From assembly GCA_010279815.1 (NCBI GenBank), contig QEOQ01000444.1, positions 1-64,000 on the forward strand: DNA of 64,000 nt. The letters are read 5' to 3'. Source of the DNA: Brachionus plicatilis. Lineage: Eukaryota > Rotifera > Eurotatoria > Ploima > Brachionidae. Below, piece after piece: positions 11,534 to 23,500 of this stretch. The translations under genes were made by a program, and so were the position numbers. The notes under the pieces are model-generated. The model ran no database searches. It was not told the origin of the DNA and worked only from the letters and a program-made list of their open reading frames with translations. Position 1 is the first letter of the stretch. The number at the start of each line of letters is the position of its first letter.

Positions 11534-14500
11534 ATGAAAATTTGTATTCTTCTATGTTTGTTTGTTTATGTGAACTCGGAGATGGTGTTCCAAATGCGTC
11601 TACTTGAGTTCAAAAATTATCCAAACCGGACCTATTCAAATCAGCTGTGCGGACCGGACACCAGTCCAAGCGAAAACTGCCGCATCGGGTTTCTCTTTTG
11701 TCTAGTGGATCTTCCGTTCCGCAATCCCCAGAATTGTTCACTAGGAGATCACGTGACCCCGGTCCTGGGCTCGAACCACATAGATTTTTCCAGCAAAAAT
11801 TTCACCTATAAATTCAGAATCAAAAAAATTCCGCCTGTGAGACTGGAAATTTTTTAAAATAATTTATTTGAATTTTTTGTTTAAAGAAAGGCATCGGTAT
11901 GATGGTCGAGGTGAGGGATTACTACGATGATGATAAGTACCAGCATGTTGATTTCTATACAAATGCTTTGGCTGATGTGCCTCTTTCCATTCCCATTTCC
12001 AACACCACTTATACTGTGCGCAAAAGTTTCACCAGTTTGTTTGACCACAATTCCAGTTTGACTGTCGCATCGATGCTCTATTGCGCCAAAGACTACTACG
12101 GCTCTGATTGTGACACTTACTGTTCATCCAATTCTTCTCTTCATTACACTTGCAATCAGGAAACAGGTCAAAAAATATGCTTGGATGGATTTACTGGTCA
12201 AAATTGTGATACCTGTAAGTTAAATTTTTTTTTCTTTTAAATTAATTTATTAATATCAATGAATGAATTTGTGTGTTTAGAATAATGTCACTTTTTTTTA
12301 TTTTATTATTCATAAATTTTAGTTCTCTCAGATTGTTACAAATAAAAAATGAAAAAATTCTTAAGAATTTAAAAGTTAAAGTTAATTAAAGTAAAAGAGA
12401 AAATATAAAAATACTGAAATTATACATAAAAAGTACTTTAATTAGATTTAAATATTGAACAATTGATTATTAATTATATTAAGTATAAATCATAATTTTC
12501 ATATTTATACTGTGAGTTTTTTTTTTATCGTAAAATCATATTGTTAATATCAATGGGAAATTTTTTTTAGAGTTAGTGTATTTGAGGTAAAATTATCAAT
12601 GGTAATTAAAAAAATGAAAAATTGGAGTTATTGATCACTTTTTTGATGATCATTCTCAGAAATTAATGAAAAAAAATATTTTTACTTTTACTTATTTGCG
12701 AATGCTCCACAAGGAGTGAATAAAGACAAAAGTTAAGCAAATCGTTGGATGACTCAGCATTAAATGTAATAATTAAAAAATAATTTTTTATTAAAAATTT
12801 TTGATCATGATCATTTACTTCATTTTGCTTAAAAGATTTCGATAGTACTTCATATCTTGTTTGTTTCGATTCTTTTGAGATCAAGCTAAATAGGGAAAAA
12901 TAAAAATTTAACAAAAATTTTGTTTATAATTAATAATTAATTTTAAAAAACTGAAATCTAAAAACTAAAAAAAGACTGTAGTGATTTTTGACTGACAAAA
13001 TAAAGAATTTTTTAAAAGTAAAAAGTCTTGGCTCTTTCTGTAAAAAATATCTATCATTTTTATTTCAATCTATTTAGTCAAAAGCAAATTCATTAATGTC
13101 ACACCACTTTTGCATTTAAAATAATGAAATGTTATAAGTATAAAATAACCAGTTAGTATATATTTTTATTCATTTTAGATTAAATATTTAACAATTATCA
13201 AGATTAAAAATCACCATTTTTGCTTATTTTTGGCAATAAAGGAGTCCAAAAAAAGAAATTTAGCTCGAATACCTCAAATTTTGAATAAAATACCCCAATT
13301 ATTAAGATTATACTTAAAAATTTAATTAACACTAAATTTAATATTGATTTTTTTTATTATTATTATTACAATAAAAATATATTATTAACATTTTTTTATC
13401 AAATTTTACCAATTGTTTCGAGCCAATGCTCTTAAAATTAAAAAAATAAATTTAAATAGATTAATTGAAATAATTAAAAAGGTTTTAAGTGTTCAAGTAT
13501 TGATAGGTTTTGAATTTTAAAAAAGTTAAAACATTGGATACCTTTTTAATTTAGTTTTAATCAATTTCTCAATTTAAAATTCACGAGTCTTAAGTCAAGT
13601 CCAAGTCCAAAGAATTAAGATTTTTTTTAAAGCCAAGACTTGGACTTGACTGAAGAGTTGTGACTTTTAAAAAACTCTGGTTTAATTTTAATAATGGCAT
13701 TGTGAGTTTTGGTACAAAAATCAAAAACAAATAATAAAAGTGCCAAAGCTTAAGTTCTAAAGAACCAAAAGATGTTCTGTAAATTGTAGCAACTGACATC
13801 CGTTGTACTACCACCCAAGTTGAATTGGATTTTTCATTTAATATAATATCCCAAATTTAATATTTTCTGAGTTTTGCAGATTTTATTTATTTATTTATTT
13901 TTTACTTGTTTATTTATTCAATGAACGCCGAGTAGGCGATGTAAAAAAAAAGATAAAAAAAATTTAAAAAAAATTTAAAATAAATAAAAAAAAAAAGATT
14001 TATTACAGATCTTTGCAGAATGAGTAAATTGGTGGTACAAAGGATGTATCAGTTGCTACAATTTACAGAACATGTTTTGATCTTTCAGAACTTAAGCTTT
14101 GGAATTTTTAATATTTTGTTTTTGTTTTTTGTACCAAATTTCCAAATGCCTTTAATAATTTCTATGTATTTTTTAGTATTTTGGGAAAAATTTCAAATTT
14201 GGGCAAATTTATTCAAATTTTGTGGTAAACATTTTAGTTTTTCTCTCAAACACTTCCGAGATTTTCTTTTTTGTAATAAATTTTTTTGGGTGCTAAATTT
14301 CATCTATTTTAAAATTAAAATTCCTATTATCTAATTTTTTCTAAAAGTATTTTATTAGATAAAAAAGAAATTTGAAAAACTCATGGATCTTCTTGTATAA
14401 ATAGTGTTAATTGAATAAAATTAAAAGAGATTTTTAAATTATAAATCTTTGTTTAATGACTCTAAAATAGTTAAAAAAAAAAAGCTTCATAAGTTAAAAG

Positions 14501-17500
14501 CAAGTGAGAGTCAGGAATTAGTTTTAATCAAAAATTAAGATTTTCTCTAAACATGAAGATTTGATCTTTGGTCTATAGAAATTTTTTTTTAAGTAAGCAT
14601 TTGCATGAAGTTTCCGTGTCTTAACAACGGAACTTGTTTTCCCACTGATGACGAGAATTATTACTGTGAGTGCAAGAGTGGCTTCGAAGGTCCAAACTGT
14701 GAACTAAATGTCCAAGATCCATGTTTCAGCATGCCATGTTTCAACAATGGCAAATGTAGTTCAATAGGCTCTAAATTTATGTGTGAATGTGTGCCGGGCT
14801 TTCATGGAACATATTGCGAAGCAGGTAAATTGATAAAAAGAATAGTAAAATTAAATTTTTATTAAAAAATTAAAAAGATTTGCGTCAATGTTCTTCTAAT
14901 CCATGCTCGCCAGAATGCCAATGTTCAGAGATTCCAAGCAACATGACTTATGAGTGTAAATGCCAATATGTTTCACCGAAAGCGGTAAACCGGGCTGGAT
15001 TTTATTCCACTCTCAACTACTTGAGCAATGCTCGACCAGGTCCCTTTTCGCCAATGCCAAATTTTGTAAACAACGAGCTGTTAAAGTCAAGATCCATGAC
15101 ATCGACAAAATTGTTCGAGCCATTAGATAAAGATGATTCAACGTTGAGCAAAAAGCAGCCGTGTGTGGACTTTAATCCGTGCAAGCATGGACAGTGTTTG
15201 CTTAACAATACAACTGGAGAGTTTCGATGTGAATGTGAGGTCGGGTACATGGGCCCATTTTGTGACTTGATACGACATCCTTGCGACTTTAAACCGTGTG
15301 AGAACGGAATTTGTGAAATAGTTGGGGATCTCTATTACAAGTGTTTGTGTAAGCCCAATTGGACTGGTGTCAACTGCCACATTGAAATTAAGCCTTGTGA
15401 TGAGTCAAAATGCTTGAATGGAGGAAAGTGTAAACTAGATGATATTTATGGCACAGGATGTGACTGTAAAGCAGAATTTACCGGCTATTACTGCGAAACA
15501 GGTTGGTTTTAATTTTTAAAAGCTCAAAAATTTTAATAATTATTCTCAAAAATTCAGCTACTTTTTTTTATTTGTAAAAAAAATTGTTTTTCATTATTAA
15601 AAAATGAATTATGGATGTAATGATAGTTTTGGCTAATTTAAAATTTGTAAATTCGGAGATATGTTGGGAAAGAAAGAATTTTTATTAATTCTTTTCAATT
15701 CTCATCTCAATTCAAAATTTCAAAATGTTTTGATTAAAACATATTGAATAAATAAAACAAGAAAAAATTTTAAACTTGGACTCATTAATTTAAATTAATA
15801 AAAATGAAATGCAAATTTCAAAAATTGAGCTTAAATTTTTTTAAAAAAAAATTCAACAATGTAATATTTAAATTTAAATTTTTTTTATTTTCTTTAAAAA
15901 ATCTTTAATAATTAAGTTGATATTATAGAATATTAAAAGCTTAAATAATCTTTGAAAATTACAAAGCTATTAACTAATATGGATAAAATTATTCGAATAT
16001 TTTTATTTCTTCAATTGTTTATGACATTTGTTCAATTAGATTCCCATTATTCCTTAAATGATAAAAAAGAACAAAAACAAAAACAATTTTTTTATATACG
16101 ATGATTTATTTGTTTAAAATAAAATCACGACTAGTTTCGTAGACATATGTTTCTTCAGGCTAAAATTTAATAAATTCAAATAATTAAAATTAAAATAAAA
16201 TATAATAAATAAATTAATATTTAGAAAAATCATAGGATTTTAGGGATGAAAATCTAATTTTGTTTTTGATTTAGTACTTGAATAATTTTAATCAAAATTT
16301 AAAGTTTAAAGATAATTGAATAAAAAATTCGAATAAAATAAATTATATTTAGAATTTGATCAAAAAATAATACTTGTTTAAAAATTTAAATAAATAAAAA
16401 ACAAATTATTATTTTGATTTAGTAAAAAAATGATCGAAAATTGAATATCAATATTATTTAAATTTTTATATCAATAGCAAAATCGGATGGTTTTTCTTGT
16501 TTAAATTCATCTAAATTCATAAATCAAAAGTACTTAATTCTTAGAAGGTTCTTACTTGTTTTTCTTTTTCCAAAAAATTTAGATAATGACTCTCTTTTTG
16601 AATTTGTTTCTTAAATGATTTCAAAAATTTGAAGTATGTTTCTTTGCTCATTATTTTGTGACTTAACATTTGAGCTATGCGGTAGGATGCAGAAGCGTAG
16701 ATGTCGTAAAATTTTATTTAATTTTTCGATAAAAAATCTTCAATTATTTGTCTAATAGTTGCTTTTGCAAAGATTAATTTCTGAACAGACTCTAAAAAAG
16801 TAATTATTTTTTTTTATTTGAATTTATAAAACAAATTACAAAATATATCCAATTTATGTTTAAAATCAGAGTTGTGTAAAAGTCCCAAATTTAAGTCCAA
16901 GTCCGGGATTAAAAAAAAAGTCTGAACTTAGACTTGACTTGAGACTTGAGACTTTTAAACAACTCTGTTTAAAATGTTAAATTATTTTAATTTTAAATTT
17001 AGCCACTGAATAAATTTAAATAATCTTTTAAAATTGATTATTAAATTAAATTTTTAGTGTTTCAATTTAGCTATAAATATTTTAATTTTTTAAACATTTT
17101 TTGGTCTAAATATTAAAATATTTATTATCCTTAATAATCACTTATTCATCAGCTTGTCAACTGATGCACAAAGATAAGTAAGAATTATACAAAAACATTT
17201 TCGATTTCAGCACAATAGGATTCTTAAAATTTTTTGAAAATTTAAGATCAATTTTGTAATTTTGTTACATTTAAAATAATGGTCAGCAATAATGCTGTAA
17301 CTGTGCAAATTTTGCACACCATTAAAAAAGTTTAGGTATAACAAAATTGTTACAATATGTATCATTTTGCAGAATAATTTTATCACTTTCCGTTCAAAAG
17401 TTATTAGAGTTTGCATGAATTGAAATGAGTGAATTGAAAAGAACTTCACAAAGCCTTGGAGTGATAACAAATTTTATGTTTTAATCGCATAATGTTTAGT

Positions 17501-20500
17501 TTTAATTGAAAAAAATTTCCCAGTCCAGAAGGTGAACAACATTCAATAAGGTATGAACATCAAGGTATACCACAGATAAATCTGGAAATGGTACTAGATC
17601 AAAATAAATTGATTTAAATTAACTTGTTCATATTAGCTATTTTAAGAAATAAATCGATCAAAATAGCTAAATTAAAATAACCTGTACAGGCTATTTTTTC
17701 TTGTAGAAAAAAAATCAATTAAATAATAAATATAACTTTTAACATTTTTTGATACAACTAGACCAGTACGAGCTTTTAGCACTTATTTAAATTTTCACTT
17801 AACTATGCTTTTTTTTACTACTTAATTTTGCTATTTTAATCTTGCTAATTTTAAAAAAAAAAGAGCTAGCTATTTTGTCTATACAGGCTGATTTATTTTA
17901 AGCATAGCTAACATAAAACAGAACCATGGGAATCTATTAAAATATATTAATTAAAAAATTAAGTGATTTGTTCTAGAAAACTTTTTGATAACTTAAAAAT
18001 TTTATTGATAACACTTTTTTTCAAATATTAAATAAAATAAATTTCTTATAACAAAATCTGTTGATCACAAAATTTGTTATTTTGTTTAATTATTTTAATT
18101 GATGATTTTTTTAATCTTTAAGAAAATTAAAGCTAAATTTCTAGTTACTAATAACTTTATTTATATTAGAAATAATTGATCCGAATCCATGCGAATCGAA
18201 TCCTTGTCAAAATGAAGGCTTGTGCCGCAACAAATTCTTAGATTACAAATCAGAATATGAATGCTTGTGTCCAGAGAGTCATTTTGGCAAAAACTGTGAG
18301 CTACAAAGGAGTACCTGTGAGACTAAACAATGTCTGAACGGAGCAACTTGCATTCAGTTCAACTCAAGCTTGGCCAGCTGCAAATGCGCAGACGGCTTTT
18401 TTGGAGAAACATGTCAAAATGGTAAAACATTTTAGTTAAAACTTTTTTTGCTTAGAGAAAAATGTAAAAAAATTAATTAAAATTTAGATGAAAATGAATG
18501 CTTGAGACCCGGAATTTGTCCCATGAACAGCTTTTGTAACAACAAATTCGGCTCCTATGAATGCATTTGCTACGAGGGGTACTACATGAAAAATTTTATT
18601 TGCCAATCAATTGCTACTTTGCTAAAAACAGCGCCTACAATCACCATATCTATATCGGACACCACTCTTACCGAAGATACCACTGATTCCATTCAAAATT
18701 TCATAAATACAACCACACCTTCAACGACTACCAGCGTTTCAGCTGAGTCAACCATACCAGAAAATATACATTCTACCACTTTAACAACCACCCCTGCTAC
18801 CACCACTATTCCTACTACGCCAACTTCTACTGAGCCAACAACCATCTCTTCACATGTAACTACAACTAATCTTCAAACAACTACGACCTTCCAACTTAGC
18901 AGCTCTAGTGAAAATTACTGTCTTCTGTGCCAGAACAACTCAACATGTTCTCTTGAAAGTCAAAAGTGCATTTGTTCGCGCGGCTATCGCGGTGAATTCT
19001 GTGACCAAAAAGTCGATATATGTGATGACCTAAAACCTTGTCTAAATGAAGGAACATGCATTCAGAATGACAGACTCCAAAGTGGATATTTGTGCGAGTG
19101 CAAAGCAGACTTTACTGGTCAAGTGTGTGAGACAAAATTACATGTGTGCGAACTAGAAAAGCCCTGTCAGAATAGAGGAAAGTGTGTTCAAAATTTGGAT
19201 GGATTTTTGTGCCAGTGTGAGATTGGATTTACAGGCACACTGTGTGAGAACAAGATGCATTTGTGTGATGTGCAAAATCCGTGCCAGAATGGCGGCCTTT
19301 GCAATAAAGTTGAAAGTTTCAATGCATACACTTGCAGTTGTGCTGCGGGATTTACTGGTCTTAATTGCGAGCATGAAATGGACGCTTGTGTCACTTTGCC
19401 ATGCAAAAATGGGGGCTTGTGCCAAAGCAGACCCAAAGGAACTTTCTACTGTGATTGTCCGATTGGCTTTGCTGGGGACCAGTGCGAGCATGATATTGAT
19501 GTGTGTGGTTATGGCGTGTGCAAAAATAACGCCGAGTGCATTGAAGGCAGGGGTGAAAATTACACATGTGTTTGCACAAAGGGCTTCACTGGTAAAGCGT
19601 GTCAGATCGAGCTGGACCCATGTGATCCGCAGCCTTGTCAAAACGATGGTAAATGTGTCAGAACCATGCCAGCCAAATACAAGTGCGAGTGTTCAAGCAA
19701 CTTTACTGGTGCCAAATGTGGGACCAAAGTAGACAAGTGCGAACATTTTTGTACCAACAATTCTAGCTGTATCATTGAAAATGATGAGCCAAAGTGTGTG
19801 TGTGACTCGTTTTTTTTTGGTGAAAAGTGTGAGCGTTCTATCAAGCTTTTGTGTGAAAACAAGCATTGTGTCAACAATGGACATTGTAGAATAAATGAAG
19901 TGACTCGAATGCCCGAGTGTGCTTGTCCAAAAGGGTACTCGGGTGATTTGTGCGAGACAAAAAATATTTGCTCACCTAAAAATAAAAAAATATCATGCTA
20001 CAACAATTCTACCTGCCTTTACGATCAGAAAAATCAAGAGTTCTGTAAGTGTTTGATTTTTTTTTTTAGATTAGAAATTTATGAGCTCTACAATTTTATG
20101 GATCAATAATTTTCAGAATAGTTCTAGAAATTTTATTAAAATTACACCAATTAATAAGAAAAAAATTAAAAAAATGAAATGAAACTTTTTTTTTCACATT
20201 GACACCAAATTAATTAGAAAAATACCAAAAATATTAAAAAAATTTTTTTTTTTTAATTCTACCACAAAAAATATTATTTTTACCACATTTATTTGGACAA
20301 GCCCAGTATCTTCTTTTAGTCATTATAGCTCCACATAGAATACTTGCAGTACTAGACATTTTTGATAAATGGAACATATTCAAATTATTATTCATTTCTT
20401 GGTCAATATTCAAAAAAAAAGTAACGCTTTATTAAATCAGGTCTAAATCTTAATTTATATTTCTAATTTAATTAAAAGGGGTAATTAATTTAAAAATTAA

Positions 20501-23500
20501 AATTAAAAATAAAATAAGTTACAACTTCTAGATATAATTAAGAGTTGTAATTCTAAAAAGAACAAGAGCTTTTTAACTTTTTATTTTTCCTATTTACTTT
20601 AAATTTATAATAAACATTTTCTACAGAAATGTTCAGAAAAACAAATAAATAAATAAAATAAAGATTGAGGAGAAAAATTAATATTTTGGGGTTTTTTATT
20701 CAAAATTTGAAGTATCGATACTATAAAGCTTGTTAAAAGAACAAATTGTATCGGAAAAGCTAAATCAAAACAGTTTTTTTTAAATTGTTGAAATAGTTTA
20801 AGTCTGTTTTTTGGTACGGAGATAAAGCGGTTATTTCTAGGATTTTCATTTCGGTCTGTACAGCCTTTTAAATACCTAAAACTGGCTTTTGTTTAATGAT
20901 TTTTAAAAATAGAGAAAGTTCAAAAAGTTTTATTAACTTTTATTAATGCAAATTAAAAAGGAAAATTTATTTTGATAGAAAAAGTTTAAAATCAAATGAA
21001 AATAAAAATGAAGAGTTTGGGTAAATTGAAACAATTGTACATTTTTAGATTTTTTGTGCAACATTTCATAAAATTTTTATTTTTAATTTTGGTAACTAAA
21101 TAATTTGGAAGAGTTTTTTTTTGTTTTCTGAAATATTGCACAAAAAATCTAAAAATATGAAAATGTAAAAATGTAAAATTATTTTCATTTTGGCAAACAA
21201 ATTTTTCAAACAATTTTTAATTGTTTTTTTTTTAAATTTAATCTTTAAGAATCCTTTTCATTAAACCTTTAAAATGAATTATTTTTTTTCATAAAATAAG
21301 AATTTATTTGAATAACTTTAAAATTTACAAAAACAAATTTTAACTTAATTTTTGGCTAACCGAATTGACCACCACCATCACTAGTCTAAACCATGAGATA
21401 TTAGGTTGGATCAAATTTGTGATTCTTGGTGGAACATTTACAATGGAATCTTCATATTACCATGCTCTATTAAAACTTCAAAATTGATACTATTCTTAAG
21501 ACTAGACAAGGTCTAATACCTGAAGACTAAAATTAATACCGGCTTTATATTTAACAGAGCAAAATTTTATCTTTAATGTTCAATCCAATTTTCTAAGCCA
21601 GTTTTAGACTTTTAAATACAGATTTATAGAACTTTAGTTTATCTTTTAGAACTTACGTTATTGGCAGAATAAGATAAATTCTTAATAACCAAAAAATTAT
21701 CCGAATAATTTTCTTAACATGTAAGAAAAGATTTTATAAACTGAGAAATTCGTTCTCTTCTTTAATATTGTATAATATTGTAATCGAAATTAATATTTTT
21801 TTAAATGATACCATTAATCTAGTTCAGTAAGTAAATTATCTTCTGCATTTAATAATATTGCTACACTAGTAGCTCTGAATAGTTAAACAAATATATTTTC
21901 TTTATAAACCATAGCAAAAAATGCCCATTGACTTTTCTTTTATTTTAAAAATTGGATACAACAGACAGATTTTTTAGAATTAAGAAATAATTTAGAAAAT
22001 AAAAAGCATGAATTAGAGTTAATTTATATCAATGAAAAAAATGCTCCTATTTTTCAAGACATCAAATATTTTTATTTGGATTTCAAATGTTTTTTTAAGG
22101 ATCATATTTTTTTATTAACAGTTTTTTTTACTAAATGGTATCAGATTTGGATATCAAGAAAAAGAAGAGAAAATTTAGTTTTTGAATATTTTAAAAAAAT
22201 CATGTTTGATAATTAAAAATAAAAAATAAAATATTCTTAGTAAAAATTAGTTGTCTTTTTTTTTATTTTTCAGAGCCATTAGCAACTTAATTTAAAATCT
22301 TTTGTTAATTTTTTGAACCTGCAGGTCTTCCTCTCTTTTTTTTGCTTGTGTTGTGACAGGTTCGAAATTTTCTTGGATGTCAATTAAATTTTCCGTAAGC
22401 TCTTCTAGTTTCTTTTGGTGCTCTCTCTTCTTCTACTTTATCAAAAGTTTCTGTAATAGTTTCTTTTGGTTGAAATGACAAACGTTAATTGTGTTTGCAG
22501 ATTTTCCCTAATCTGTTTTCCCCAAAAGACACATATTTACAATTTGGATGACATTCCAGGGTTTTATCACGACATGCTAATGCAACAATATGTTTGCATT
22601 TATAATATATTCGCCATCATTATCATGTACAGGAGCTTTTTATAAAATTTTCATGATCTAATTTAATAGTTAAAACCAAAGTAATACGTAGTTTTCGACC
22701 AAAAATAAAATAAAAATTTGACACCATTAAAAAATATTAGTACACCAGAATATATAATTTTCTTGAGAACAATAAATTACTTATACATGAGCAATCAGGA
22801 TTTAGAAAACATTGACGCACTGCAGATAATCTTTATTTTTTTATTCAAAAAGTTTTGGTCTTTTAATAGAAAGAAAAAAGTATGTTGTCTATATTTTGAC
22901 GAAATCTTTTGATAGAGTTCGGCACGATGGACTGATTTACAAGCACATTAGAATTAATCTCCCTCTTTGTCTTATTAATTGGAATAAGATCGTCTATGCG
23001 TTTAAGAGGGGTTGTAAAGTTCATTTTCAATTGAGATAAATTTAAATAACTTTTTTACTATGAGGAAAAATTTAGTTCTGTAAAATGCTTAATGTTTAAG
23101 TAACTTTGCGTAATCCGAAAATATATGTCTGCAAAAACTCTTCAATGTACTTGCACAGTTGATTAGAATACTTTTTAATGGCGTGCAAAATGCAGAAAAT
23201 TTCAAAGTATTTTGCAGACCTATTTTACTGCATTTAGCAAATTTGCTTATAATTAAGCATTTAATAGAACTAAATTATCTCTTTTAGCTAAAAAAGTTGT
23301 TCAAGTTTTTCTGAACTGAAATGATCGAATTGAAACGAATTTGATTTATCCAGAGTAATTTATAACTAGTTTGGCTGTNNNNNNNNNNNNNNNNNNNNNN
23401 NNNNNNNNNNNNNNNNNNNNNNNNNNNNNNNNNNNNNNNNNNNNNNNNNNNNNNNNNNNNNNNNNNNNNNNNNNNNNNNNNNNNNNNNNNNNNNNNNNNN

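Noticed and set aside
19153..19884. Several antisense and off-frame ORFs over the EGF exon
   Set aside because: They are shadows of Cys-rich coding sequence on the plus strand.
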